This document shows positions 27,197 through 36,343 of a stretch of 64,000 bases of DNA, one piece after another. Both the position numbers and the translations under genes were made by a program. The stretch spans positions 124,001-188,000 of the forward strand of contig NZ_JAPHNL010000001.1 in the NCBI RefSeq assembly GCF_026274175.1, read 5' to 3'. Source of the DNA: Streptomyces beihaiensis (GTDB lineage Bacteria; Actinomycetota; Actinomycetes; Streptomycetales; Streptomycetaceae). The notes below the pieces were generated by a model that did not search any database, was not told the origin of the DNA, and worked only from the letters and a program-made list of their open reading frames with translations. Numbering within the stretch: position 1 is the stretch's first letter; every line of letters begins with the position of its first letter.

Positions 27197-30061
27197 CTAC
27201 GGCGTCCCGTCCGAGGAGGAGATACGGAAGTCGGCGAGCCGGAAGTCGCCGCGCAGGGTGACTCTCAGGTCGTGCACGCCGTCCAGCGCGGCCGGGAACG
27301 GGCGGGTGACGGTGGTCCAGGTGTGACGGTCGCCGGTGACCGGTACGGGGAGAGCCCCGAGGAGGTGCTCCCCGGTGCGGAATTCGAGCAGTGCCTCGCC
27401 GGGGCCGGGGCTTTCGCGTGCGACATCGGCTTCCACCCGGACCGCGGCGGTCAGGTCGACGCGGTGGAACAGGGCGGTGGCGGGCCGCGCGGGGTTCTCG
27501 GGCATGATGGCGTCGCCGGTGGTGCGGGTGGCGTCGACGAGCGTGAGGCCCTCGTGGTCGTCGAAGTCGACGGCCCGGGTGCGGTGGTTCACGACGGCCC
27601 GCGGAGCGGGGGCGGCTCCGGTGACGGTGAGCGCGGCGGTGAGGGCGATGTCGCCGGCGGACCGGGCGATGAGGATCTCGTAGCTGCCGGGGTCGGTGGT
27701 GAAGGCGCTCGTGGTGACGTCCCAGTGCGCGAGGTGCTCGGCGGTCAGGCGGAAGGCGATGTCCTGGCTCTCGCCCGCGGCGAGGCGGACCTTGCGGAAG
27801 TCCGCGAGCCGCAGCCGGGGGGCCTGGTAGCGGGTGTCTCGTGCGCGGACGTAGAGCTGGACGACCTCGCTTCCCGGGCGTGCGCCGGTGTTGGCCAGCG
27901 TCACCGAGATGTCAACCGCGCCGTCCCGCGCGATGGCCGCGGTGGACAGGCGCAGGTCGCGGTAGGTGAAGTCGGTGTAGGACAGGCCGTGGCCGAACGG
28001 GTAGAGCGGCGCTGTCCGGTGGTATTGGTAGGTCCAGCCGGCCTTGACGATGTCGTAGTCGAGCGGGTGGGGGAGCGGGTCGTCGCCCCGGTACCAGGTC
28101 TGCGGCAGCCGTCCGGCGGGGTCGGCTCGGCCGAGCAGGACGGCGGCCAGTGCGCGGCCCGTCTCCTGCCCGCCGTGTGAGGTCCACAGCACGGCGGGCA
28201 GGTGCGTGTCGGCCCAGTCCACGGCGTACGGGCAGCTGCTCATGACGACAAGTGCCGTTCGCGGGCGGACGGCGGCGACCGCCCGGAGCAGCGACTCCTG
28301 CCCGGCGGGCAGGGAGGTGTCTTTGCGGTCCTGGGTCTCGCGGCCGCCTATGAGGGGGTGGTTGCCGAGGACGACGAGCGCGACGTCGGCGGCCTCGGCG
28401 GCGGTCTGTGCTTCGGTGGTGCCGTCGCGCAGGAGTTCGCGGTGGAAGGTCTCCGCGGCCTGCGGGGTCTTGGCGGTGACGGTGACCTGGCCGTCGGCCG
28501 GGTCTAGGGCGGCGTAGCGGCCGGTGAGCACGCTGCGCAGGAGGACGGCGTCGGGGCCGCCGGCCGGAGCGGGTTCGATGCGGAACGTTTCGTGGATGAA
28601 CCAGGACTTGAGCTTTTCCTGGTCGGCCTCCAGGTGGCCGTCCTCCTTCACGCTCAGGTAGCGGCCGGTGTCGGCGTCGCGCAGCGTCAGGGCGCCGTCG
28701 CCCCAGTCCACCGTGTCGAAGGCGCTCTTGCCGAGGAGGTCGCCGGTGGTGCGGGACCGCAGGGCGATACGGTCGCAGCCCTCCACCGTGACCACCTGCC
28801 CGCCCTGTTCGGCCAGTGCTGCTCGCAGCCCGGAGGCGACGCTGACCTGGTAGGGCAGGGTGCCGCTGTACCAGTCCTCGCACAAGGTGTCGGCGAGCGG
28901 GCCGATGACGGCGACGCGCGGGGCGCGTGCGGAGTCCAGGGGCAGCAGGCCGTCGTTCTTGAGCAGGACCAGCGACTGGGTGGCGGCGCGCAGGGCGAGG
29001 GCGCGGTGTTCGGGCCCGTCGACGACGTCCGGCCCGATGCCCGCGTACGGGTCGAGGTCCGGGTCGAACTCGCCGAGCCGGAAGCGCAGTTCGAGCTGCC
29101 GCCGCACGGCCCGGTCGATGTCGTGCTCGTCGACCAGCCCGCGCTCCAGGGCCGCGTGCAGCCGGCCGACGGGGGTGGCGCTGTCCTGGTCGTGGTCGGT
29201 GAAGCTGTCGATGCCGGCCTTGAGGGCGGCGGCGCACGCCTCGGGGTGGTCGTCGAAGTAGTGCTCCGGGTCGACGAGGTTGCTCGGCGCTTCGGCGTCG
29301 CTGACCACGAACAGCTCGTGGCCGGTCGGCTCGGCCCAGCGCCGCAGTTCCTCCTCGATGAGCGGGCTGACGTGGCAGGGGCGGCCGTTGACGAGGTTGT
29401 ACGCGGCCATGGCACCGGTGGCCGCGCCGGAGGCGACGACGGGCCGGAAGGCGGCCAGGTCGTATTCGTGCAGGACGCGGGGGCGCAGGCCGGAGGAGGT
29501 GGTGCAGCGGTCGTCCTCGTTGTTGTAGGCGAGGAAGTGCTTGAGCACCGGCGCGGTGCGCAGGTACGTCGGGTGGTCGCCCGCCAGGCCCCGGCAGTAG
29601 GCGGTGCCCAGGCGTGCGGTGTGTACCGGGTCTTCGGAGTAGCCCTCCTCGTTGCGTCCCCACCGCGGGTCGCGCAGCAGGTTCACCACCGGCGCCCACG
29701 TCTGCAGGCTGATCCGCGCCTCGCCGGCCGCGGGGGAGCGGTGGTGGTGCAAGGCGCGCACCTCGGCCGAGACCGCCTCGGCCACCTCGCGCACGAGTTC
29801 CTCGTCCCAGGTCGCCCCCAGCCCCACCGCCTGCGGGAAGACCGTCGCCTCACCCAGCCAGGCCGCACCGTGCAGCGCCTCGGTCCCGGTACGGAACGCG
29901 GCGACACCCAGACGCGGGACCGCTGGAGCGTACTGATGGAGCATGGCGATCTTTTCGTCGAGCGCGAGCCGCCCGAGCAGGTCGTCGACGCGCGTGCGGA
30001 GCGGCAGCGCCGGATCGCGGAACGGAAGGTTTTCGGCGGCGGAGGGGGAGGGTGGATGCAC
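27197..30061 (-). CDS. GH3 beta-glycosidase, multidomain
   Basis: 954 aa from a GTG at 30061 with AGGGG upstream. An ATG at 30142 would add 27 residues, but its first codons coincide with an operator and it has no ribosome site. Domain order: GH3 N-terminal barrel (about 20-280) with LKHFLAYNNEDDR and the nucleophile motif VVSDAEA; (alpha/beta)6 domain interrupted about residues 380-490 by a fascin/ricin-like insert (LRDADTGRYLSVKEDGHLE); FnIII-like domain (about 640-770); and a CBM6-like tail (about 800-954). No signal peptide, so cytosolic. SDAEA rather than SDW is a variant seen in xylosidase/glucosidase branches. Probably trims imported oligosaccharides. Confidence 0.88.
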   Translation of the reverse strand: MHPPSPSAAENLPFRDPALPLRTRVDDLLGRLALDEKIAMLHQYAPAVPRLGVAAFRTGTEALHGAAWLGEATVFPQAVGLGATWDEELVREVAEAVSAEVRALHHHRSPAAGEARISLQTWAPVVNLLRDPRWGRNEEGYSEDPVHTARLGTAYCRGLAGDHPTYLRTAPVLKHFLAYNNEDDRCTTSSGLRPRVLHEYDLAAFRPVVASGAATGAMAAYNLVNGRPCHVSPLIEEELRRWAEPTGHELFVVSDAEAPSNLVDPEHYFDDHPEACAAALKAGIDSFTDHDQDSATPVGRLHAALERGLVDEHDIDRAVRRQLELRFRLGEFDPDLDPYAGIGPDVVDGPEHRALALRAATQSLVLLKNDGLLPLDSARAPRVAVIGPLADTLCEDWYSGTLPYQVSVASGLRAALAEQGGQVVTVEGCDRIALRSRTTGDLLGKSAFDTVDWGDGALTLRDADTGRYLSVKEDGHLEADQEKLKSWFIHETFRIEPAPAGGPDAVLLRSVLTGRYAALDPADGQVTVTAKTPQAAETFHRELLRDGTTEAQTAAEAADVALVVLGNHPLIGGRETQDRKDTSLPAGQESLLRAVAAVRPRTALVVMSSCPYAVDWADTHLPAVLWTSHGGQETGRALAAVLLGRADPAGRLPQTWYRGDDPLPHPLDYDIVKAGWTYQYHRTAPLYPFGHGLSYTDFTYRDLRLSTAAIARDGAVDISVTLANTGARPGSEVVQLYVRARDTRYQAPRLRLADFRKVRLAAGESQDIAFRLTAEHLAHWDVTTSAFTTDPGSYEILIARSAGDIALTAALTVTGAAPAPRAVVNHRTRAVDFDDHEGLTLVDATRTTGDAIMPENPARPATALFHRVDLTAAVRVEADVARESPGPGEALLEFRTGEHLLGALPVPVTGDRHTWTTVTRPFPAALDGVHDLRVTLRGDFRLADFRISSSDGTP

Positions 30062-30120
30062 GGGGCTGACCCCTGACGAGTGAGTTGGGGGAACAGGACG
30101 AGTGGGGTGGAGCGGTGAGG

Positions 30121-30140
30121 TGAAGCGCTTCGACGCTGCC
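30121..30140. promoter_or_regulatory. LacI operator candidate A
   Basis: TGAAGCGCTTCGACGCTGCC contains the perfect palindrome GAAGCGCTTC with the central CG typical of LacI-family operators. Its 15-bp core (30123-30137) recurs exactly at 30244-30258. It lies 60-79 bp upstream of the GTG chosen for the GH3 gene. Confidence 0.7.
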
Positions 30141-30240
30141 ATGCGACGTCCGAGCCGTCAACGAAAGCGGCAAGAAGTTTTTAGTTTGGTTTCTCCTCTT
30201 GTTCTGCTGGAGAACGGTCGATACCGTCGGCCGCCAATCG

Positions 30241-30260
30241 TTTAAGCGCTTCGACGCTTT
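30241..30260. promoter_or_regulatory. LacI operator candidate B
   Basis: TTTAAGCGCTTCGACGCTTT. Same 15-bp core as operator A, plus flanking AAGCG-N6-CGCTT symmetry, 28 bp before the small relic ORF at 30288. The two copies are exactly 121 bp apart, a spacing compatible with looping. Confidence 0.7.
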
Positions 30261-30287
30261 CGGCTTCGCAGGAGGGCCGCCGCAACC

Positions 30288-30419
30288 ATGAGCACTGAGA
30301 TGAACCGCAGAAGCTTCGTCACCGCGGCCGTGTCGGTCGTGGGTGCCGCCGCGATGGCGCCGCTGCTGTCCGCGTGCGGAGGTGGCCCGCACCAGAAGGC
30401 CGGCGCGATCAAGGGCTGA
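30288..30419 (+). pseudogene. Relic of a CUT1 sugar transporter: binding-protein leader fused to a permease tail
   Basis: 43 aa with an AGGAGG site 12 nt upstream. Residues 1-32 are an unmistakable binding-protein leader: NRRSF Tat-like motif, hydrophobic stretch, and lipobox LLSACGGG. After ten more codons it stops with AGAIKG, the pattern that ends MalG-type permeases (the intact one in this window at 54817 ends SGAVKG). The simplest reading is an in-frame deletion from early in the binding-protein gene to the last codons of the second permease, removing about 3 kb of importer. A strong terminator follows. It could still encode a tiny lipoprotein. Confidence 0.75.
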
Positions 30420-30450
30420 CGCGTACTCGCCGCCCCACACCCAGCAGACC

Positions 30451-30499
30451 GGAAGCGGCTCCGCCCGCTCCTCCCCGCCGCGTGGCCGGAGCCGCTTCC
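30451..30499 (+). terminator. Terminator after the transporter relic
   Basis: GGAAGCGGCTCCG (30451-30463) and CGGAGCCGCTTCC (30487-30499) make a 13-bp perfect stem with a 23-nt loop. In the ancestral operon it probably followed the last permease gene. Confidence 0.75.
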
Positions 30500-30553
30500 C
30501 ACACACTCCAGACGCACGATCCGCGCCGCGGACACCGAGAGGGAGACGCCGCT

Positions 30554-32668
30554 GTGACCGTCACGAGGACCGACCAAAGCTTCAGTTGGGGCCATGACGC
30601 GTTCCGGCTCGACCTGCGCGTCGCCGCCGACGGCACCACCCGAGTCGGCCCGAGCGCACCCGCCGACCCGGCCCGGGACGGCGCGCTGCCGCTGGTCGAG
30701 GTCACCGCAACCGGCCATGGCCGGTACTGGTCCAGCCACCGCCTGGTGCACAGCGCGCTCGGCGCACGGCTTCGGCACCGCGCTCACCACGTCACCCGCG
30801 AGGGCGGGTGGCACGTGCTCACCGTCGAACTGCACGACCCGGACACCGGGCTCGTCGCCGAGGTGACGTACCGGTCCCCGGACGGCGTGCCGGCCCTGCG
30901 CGCCGAGGTGACCCTGCGCAACGAGGGCACGGCCACCCTGCACCTGGAGTCGGTGACCTCGCTGGCCCTCGGCGGCATCACCGACATCGACCTGGACACC
31001 GCCGACGTGTGGTGGGCGGACAACGACTGGCTCGCCGAGTTCCGTTGGCAGCGCCGGCCGCTGCGGGCGGCGCTGCCCCAGCTCAGCGGGCGCGTCCGGT
31101 ACGCGTACGGCAAGGGTTCGTTCGCGCTGGCCGGGCAGGGCACCTGGTCCAGCTGCGGGCACCTGCCGATGGGCGCGCTGTCCGACCGCGCGTCGGGCCG
31201 AGCCTGGGTGTGGCAGATCGAGCACAACGGCGGCGGCTGGCGCTGGGATTGCGGCGAACGGCACGACACCGCCTACCTGGCACTGTCCGGCCCCACCGAC
31301 AGCGACCACGGCTGGCGGCACCCGCTGGAACCGGGCGGCGAGTTCCGCGCGGTGCCGGTGTCGGTGGCGCTCGGCGAGCGGCTGGACGACGCCTTCGGCG
31401 CGCTGACCCGTTACCGCCGTGCGACCCGTCGGCCGCACCGGGACCACGAGAACCTTCCGGTGATCTTCAACGACTACATGAACTGCCTGATGGGCGACCC
31501 GACCACGGAGAAACTGCTGCCGCTGGTGGACGCCGCCGCCGACGTCGGCGCGGAGTACTTCGTGATCGACGCCGGCTGGTACGACGACAGCGCCGGCTGG
31601 TGGGACAGCGTCGGCGCGTGGGAGCCCTCCACCACCCGCTTCCCCGGCCCGCGCGGCATCCACGAGGTGCTGGACCGTATCCGCGAGCGCGGCATGGTGC
31701 CCGGCCTGTGGCTGGAGCCGGAGGTGGTCGGCGTGCGCAGCCCGATCGCCGCGGCGCTGCCGCACGAGGCGTTCTTCCGCCGCGACGGCGTGCGGGTGGT
31801 CGAGACCGGGCGCTACCAGCTCGACCTCAGGCACCCGGCGGCCCGCGCGCACCTGGACGCGGTGGTGGACCGTCTGGTGGGCGACTGGGGCGTCGGCTAC
31901 CTGAAACTGGACCACAACATCGACGCCGGCACCGGGACCACCGGCGACGCCGCGGAGGTCCCGGCCGCCGGGGCACTCGGCCACCACCGGGGTCACCTGG
32001 CCTGGCTGGAAGGTGTGCTGGACCGGCATCCGGACCTGGTGCTTGAGAACTGTGCGTCCGGCGGCATGCGCGCGGACCACGCGTTGCTGTCCCGGATGCA
32101 GCTGCTGTCCACCAGCGACCAGCAGAACCTGCTGCTCTACGCGCCCATCGCGGCCGCCGCCCCGACCGCCGTCACCCCCGAGCAGGGCGCCGTGTGGGCC
32201 TACCCGCAGCCCGAAGACACCCTGGACGAGGTCGCGTTCACCCTGGTCGGCGCGCTGCTGGGACGTGTCCATCTGTCCGGTCCGCTGGCCGGCCTCGGCC
32301 CGCGGGCGCGCGCCCTGGTGCGGCAGGCGGTGGCGGTCCACCGCGACCTGCGCGCCGACCTGCCCGGCGCGCTGCCGGTGTGGCCCCTGGGCCTGCCGGC
32401 CTGGGACGACCCCTGGGTCGCGCTGGCCCTGCGCACCCCGGCCACCACCTACCTGACCGCGTGGCGCCGCCCCGGCGCCGACCCGACCACCACCCTGCGC
32501 CTGCCGCACCTGCTGGGCACGCCCGCGGTCGCGACGCCAATCTTCCCCGCCGACACCCGCGCCACCACCGCCTGGAACCCCGGCGCGGCAGAACTCACAC
32601 TGACCCTGCCCGCGGCCCCGTCGGCCGTCCTGCTCCGCCTGAACCGACCCCCTGCCCGCCGTGCCTGA
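30554..32668 (+). CDS. GH36 alpha-galactosidase
   Basis: 704 aa from a GTG at 30554 behind GAGGGAG. Features: VIFNDYMNCLMGDPTTEKLL, FVIDAGWYDD, GLWLEPEVV, YLKLDHN (nucleophile Asp), LENCASGGMRAD and LLSTSDQQN (acid Asp), in the GH36/Melibiase order. No signal peptide, so it acts on imported oligosaccharides, removing alpha-galactosyl residues. It follows the transporter relic; the terminator at 30451 lies between, so it may have its own promoter or depend on read-through. Confidence 0.92.
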   Translation: MTVTRTDQSFSWGHDAFRLDLRVAADGTTRVGPSAPADPARDGALPLVEVTATGHGRYWSSHRLVHSALGARLRHRAHHVTREGGWHVLTVELHDPDTGLVAEVTYRSPDGVPALRAEVTLRNEGTATLHLESVTSLALGGITDIDLDTADVWWADNDWLAEFRWQRRPLRAALPQLSGRVRYAYGKGSFALAGQGTWSSCGHLPMGALSDRASGRAWVWQIEHNGGGWRWDCGERHDTAYLALSGPTDSDHGWRHPLEPGGEFRAVPVSVALGERLDDAFGALTRYRRATRRPHRDHENLPVIFNDYMNCLMGDPTTEKLLPLVDAAADVGAEYFVIDAGWYDDSAGWWDSVGAWEPSTTRFPGPRGIHEVLDRIRERGMVPGLWLEPEVVGVRSPIAAALPHEAFFRRDGVRVVETGRYQLDLRHPAARAHLDAVVDRLVGDWGVGYLKLDHNIDAGTGTTGDAAEVPAAGALGHHRGHLAWLEGVLDRHPDLVLENCASGGMRADHALLSRMQLLSTSDQQNLLLYAPIAAAAPTAVTPEQGAVWAYPQPEDTLDEVAFTLVGALLGRVHLSGPLAGLGPRARALVRQAVAVHRDLRADLPGALPVWPLGLPAWDDPWVALALRTPATTYLTAWRRPGADPTTTLRLPHLLGTPAVATPIFPADTRATTAWNPGAAELTLTLPAAPSAVLLRLNRPPARRA

Positions 32669-32750
32669 GCGCCCGGTCGCAAAGCCCGCCGTTCCACAGA
32701 CGGGAGTACCACCACGTCCCTGCCCGAACCACGACCCGATGGAGGGCTTC

Positions 32751-34622
32751 GTGCAACGGTTTCTCCACGCCGCACGTGATCGCCTGCTCGCCGTAGCCGC
32801 CGCTGCGTCGCTCGTCGCCGCCGCACTGTCAGCCGGAGCGTTCACCTCCGCCCCGGCCGCCACCGCCGCCACCTCCGCGACGACTTCCGCGACGGTGACG
32901 GTCGACACCACCCACTGGCTGGCGAACTACTCGTCCACCACCCCCGGCCTGAACACCCAGGTCTACGACGCCAACATGAACCGCTCGGACATTCCGGGCC
33001 TGCTGGGCGGCGCAGGTATCGGGATGATGCGCTACCCGGGCGGCAGCTACGCCGACATCTACCACTGGAAGACCAACACGGCCGACGGCGGTGTCGTCGC
33101 CCCGAACACCGACTTCGACTCGTTCATGGCCACGGTCCGGGCGGCGCACACCCAGCCGATCATCACCGCGGACTACGGGTCGGGCACGCCGCAGGAGGCA
33201 GCGGACTGGGTGCGCTACGCCAACATCACCAAGGGCTACGGCGTCAAGTACTGGGAGATCGGCAACGAGATCCCCGGCAACGGCGAATACGGCGCGCAGT
33301 GGGAGACGGACCTGCACTCCAGCCACAGCGCCACCACCTACGCCGACAACCTCCTGAAGTTCGTCTCGGCGATGAAGGCGGTCGACCCCACCATCAAGAT
33401 CGGCGCGGTGCTCACCGCGCCCGGCCGCTGGCCGGACGGCATCGTCGGCCCCGGCGACACCCAGGACTGGAACCACACGGTCCTGTCGATCGCCGGCTCG
33501 AAGATCGACTTCGTGATCGTGCACGACTACCCGACCAGCACCAGCGAGGCGGACCTGCTGACCAAGCCGCAGACCCAGATCCCGAGCATGGCCCGCACCG
33601 TGCGGTCGCTGATCAACCAGTACGCCGGCGGCAACGCGCCGAACGTGGGCATCGCCATCACCGAGACGAACGCCGACAGGGACAAGAACACCGCACCGAA
33701 CGGCTTGTTCGCCCCCGACCAGATGCTGACCTGGGCGGAGAACGGCGCGTTCACCGTCGACTACTGGGCCATGCACAACGGAACCGACTGCTCTCACGTG
33801 ACCACGGTGGACGGTGCCACCGACTACGGGGACGGCGGCGTGCTCTCCAGCGGCGCGTCCTGCGAGCCGGCGGTGGACACCCCGTTCGCGCCCTTCCACG
33901 GCATCTCGATGATCAGCAAGCTGGCCCAGTCCGGCGACTCGCTGATCAAGACCGACAGCTCCACCCCGTTGATCTCCGCGCACGCGGTGCACCGCGGCAA
34001 CGGCGACGTGAACGTGATGCTGATCAACAAGGACCCGAACAACAGCACCACGGTGTCCCTGTCGTACAAGGGGTTCACCCCGTCCTCGGCCACCCCGACC
34101 GTGTACACCTACCGGAAGAACGGCACCTCGATCACCTCGTCCACCAGCGGAAGTGCCACCACCCAGACCGTCCCCGCGTACTCGGTGGTCGTGGTGCGGA
34201 TGCACCCGAGCAGCGGCGGCGGCACCGGCGCGCTGCACGCGGTCGGCGCGGGCAAGTGCCTCGACATCGACGGCGGCAGCACCACCGCCGGCACGCAGGC
34301 CCAGATCTGGGACTGCGACGGCGGTGCGGCCCAGCGGCTGACACGCACCTCCGCCAAGGAGTTCCGCCTCTACGCCGACACCTCCACCCCGATGTGCCTG
34401 GACGACTACGGCAACGGCACGACGAACGGCACCGCCGCCGTGATCTGGCAGTGCAACGGCGGCGCCAACCAGCAGTGGAACGTCAACCCCAACGGAACGA
34501 TCACCAACGTGCGGTCAGGGCTGTGCCTGGACGTCAACGGCTACGGCACCGCGGACGGCACCAAGGTGCAGCTGTGGGCCTGCGGATCGAACCAGAGCAA
34601 CCAGCAGTGGACGTTCGGCTGA
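32751..34622 (+). CDS. Secreted clan GH-A-type hydrolase with CBM13
   Basis: 623 aa. GTG at 32751 follows GGAGGG with 5-nt spacing; an ATG at 32739 overlaps that site. Signal peptide to about residue 40. The catalytic region is a close paralogue of the protein at 24379: identical EIGNE (Glu about 173) and ITETN (Glu about 305), shared MRYPGGSYADIYHWKTNT and ADYGSGTPQEAA blocks. Residues about 495-623 add a ricin-type CBM13 with QxW-like repeats (GAAQRL, GGANQQW, NQSNQQW). The first repeat lacks the tryptophan. It acts outside the cell on a plant polymer; substrate unresolved (arabinofuranosidase-like). Confidence 0.82.
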   Translation: MQRFLHAARDRLLAVAAAASLVAAALSAGAFTSAPAATAATSATTSATVTVDTTHWLANYSSTTPGLNTQVYDANMNRSDIPGLLGGAGIGMMRYPGGSYADIYHWKTNTADGGVVAPNTDFDSFMATVRAAHTQPIITADYGSGTPQEAADWVRYANITKGYGVKYWEIGNEIPGNGEYGAQWETDLHSSHSATTYADNLLKFVSAMKAVDPTIKIGAVLTAPGRWPDGIVGPGDTQDWNHTVLSIAGSKIDFVIVHDYPTSTSEADLLTKPQTQIPSMARTVRSLINQYAGGNAPNVGIAITETNADRDKNTAPNGLFAPDQMLTWAENGAFTVDYWAMHNGTDCSHVTTVDGATDYGDGGVLSSGASCEPAVDTPFAPFHGISMISKLAQSGDSLIKTDSSTPLISAHAVHRGNGDVNVMLINKDPNNSTTVSLSYKGFTPSSATPTVYTYRKNGTSITSSTSGSATTQTVPAYSVVVVRMHPSSGGGTGALHAVGAGKCLDIDGGSTTAGTQAQIWDCDGGAAQRLTRTSAKEFRLYADTSTPMCLDDYGNGTTNGTAAVIWQCNGGANQQWNVNPNGTITNVRSGLCLDVNGYGTADGTKVQLWACGSNQSNQQWTFG

Positions 34623-34641
34623 CCGGACTCGGCTGAACCGC

Positions 34642-34676
34642 GCGGGGCGGCCCCGCGACCAGCCGGGCCGCCCCGC
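34642..34676 (+). terminator. Hairpin between hydrolase genes
   Basis: GCGGGGCGGCCC (34642-34653) and GGGCCGCCCCGC (34665-34676): 12-bp perfect stem, 11-nt loop, 19 nt after the stop. Confidence 0.75.
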
Positions 34677-34724
34677 TCCGGACGACGAACACAACAGGCC
34701 CACCGGCCCAGGAGAGGAACGAAC

Positions 34725-36242
34725 GTGTCCGACCAGCACCAGGTGACCGCCACCGTCAACAACCCGGTCATCCCCGGCTTCCACCCCGATCCAACGGTGT
34801 GCCGGGTCGGCGACGACTACTATCTCGCCTGCTCCAGTTTCGAGTACTTCCCCGGCGTGCCGGTCTTCCACAGCCGCGACCTGGTCAACTGGACGCAGAT
34901 CAGCAATGTGCTCGACCGGCCCGAGCAACTGGCCCTGCCGCTGGACTCTCCGTCCTCCGCCGGTGTCTACGCGCCGACCCTCCGGCACCACGACGGCCTC
35001 TTCCACCTGATCGTCACCAATGTCAGCGGCTACGGGAACCTGCTGGTCACCGCCACCGACCCGGCCGGCCCGTGGTCCGACCCGATCCGGCTGCCGGACG
35101 TGCCGCGCATCGACCCCGACCTGGCCTGGGACGAGGACGGCACCTGCTGGTGCACCTGCGCCGGTGTCCAGCAGGTCCGGCTCGACCCGAGCACCGGCAA
35201 GGTGACCGGCGAGCCCAGGGACGTCTGGTCCGGCGCCCCCGGCGCCCGCTACCCCGAGGCCCCGCACCTCTACCACATCGGCGCGTACTGGTACCTGATG
35301 ATCGCCGAGGGCGGCACCGAGCGTGCGCACGCCGTCTCCATCGCCCGCGGCACCTCTCCGAACGGTCCGTTCGAGCCGTGCCCGCACAACCCGATCCTCA
35401 CCCACCGCGGCCGCGAGCACCCGGTGCAGAACACCGGCCACGCCGATCTGGTACAGGGCCCGGACGGGTCGTGGTGGATGGTGCTGCTGGGCGTCCGCCC
35501 GAACGGCGGCACCCCCGGCTGGCACGTACTCGGCCGTGAGACCTACCTCGCCCCGGTCGTCTGGACCGAGGACGGCTGGCCGCGGGTCGGCTCTCCGGAC
35601 CTGGAACTGCCCGCCCCGAACTGGCCGTTGCACCCCGCACCCCCGGCGCTGGTGCGCGACGACTTCGACGACGAGCGGCTCGCCCCGCGGTGGGTCTCGC
35701 TGCGCGAGCGCCCGGCCGAGCTGATCACCACCGGCGCACGCCCCGGGTGGCTGACCCTGCGGGCCCGGGGCGCGTCGCTGGACGAGCGTGACGTGGTGTT
35801 CGTCGGCCGCCGCCAGCAACACCACGCATGTCGGGCCCGCGCCCTGGTCGACGCGGCCGAGGGCGCCGGCGGCCTGGCGGTGCGCATGGACGAGCAGCAC
35901 CACTGCGAGGTGGAGGTCGCCGACGGTGAGGTGCGTGTGGTCGCCCGCATCGGCCCGGTCCGCAGCGTGGTCGCGTCCCGACCCGCGCCCGCCGGCCCGG
36001 TGGTGCTGCGGGCGGAGGTCACCACCTCGTCGCCGGGCGGCCCCGGCGGCGGCCCAGACCTCGTCAGCCTCGGATTCGAGGAACCGCACGGCACGTTCAC
36101 CCCGCTGGCCGCACTGGACGGCCGCTATCTGTCCACCGAGGTGGCCGGCGGCTTCACCGGTCGCGTGATCGGCGTGTACGCCGCCACAGGGACCGTTCAC
36201 GTCGACTGGTTCGACTATCAGCCGCTCGCCCAGAAGCAGTGA
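34725..36242 (+). CDS. GH43 beta-xylosidase/alpha-L-arabinofuranosidase
   Basis: 505 aa. GTG at 34725 behind GGAGAGGAA. Five-bladed propeller signatures: NPVIPGFHPDPTVCRVGDDYY (base Asp), RIDPDLAWDEDG (second Asp) and EAPHLYHIG (acid Glu). Residues about 310-505 form the C-terminal beta-sandwich (DDFDDERLAPRW...) typical of the GH43 subfamilies 11/12. No signal peptide: cytosolic trimming of xylosyl or arabinosyl residues. The split-signature PGFHPDPT without secretion is usual for this branch. Confidence 0.9.
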   Translation: MSDQHQVTATVNNPVIPGFHPDPTVCRVGDDYYLACSSFEYFPGVPVFHSRDLVNWTQISNVLDRPEQLALPLDSPSSAGVYAPTLRHHDGLFHLIVTNVSGYGNLLVTATDPAGPWSDPIRLPDVPRIDPDLAWDEDGTCWCTCAGVQQVRLDPSTGKVTGEPRDVWSGAPGARYPEAPHLYHIGAYWYLMIAEGGTERAHAVSIARGTSPNGPFEPCPHNPILTHRGREHPVQNTGHADLVQGPDGSWWMVLLGVRPNGGTPGWHVLGRETYLAPVVWTEDGWPRVGSPDLELPAPNWPLHPAPPALVRDDFDDERLAPRWVSLRERPAELITTGARPGWLTLRARGASLDERDVVFVGRRQQHHACRARALVDAAEGAGGLAVRMDEQHHCEVEVADGEVRVVARIGPVRSVVASRPAPAGPVVLRAEVTTSSPGGPGGGPDLVSLGFEEPHGTFTPLAALDGRYLSTEVAGGFTGRVIGVYAATGTVHVDWFDYQPLAQKQ

Positions 36243-36343
36243 TGAGCGCGTTCGCTCCGCCCCGGGCCGCCTCCCACGAACCTGTGCACGGCTTCCACGT
36301 GCACGAGGAATCCGACGACACCGACGACCGAAAGGCACCGAAC

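Noticed and set aside
30242-32911. 889-codon minus-strand frame opposite GH36
   Set aside because: Same reason: shadow frame over a GH36 gene with all catalytic motifs.
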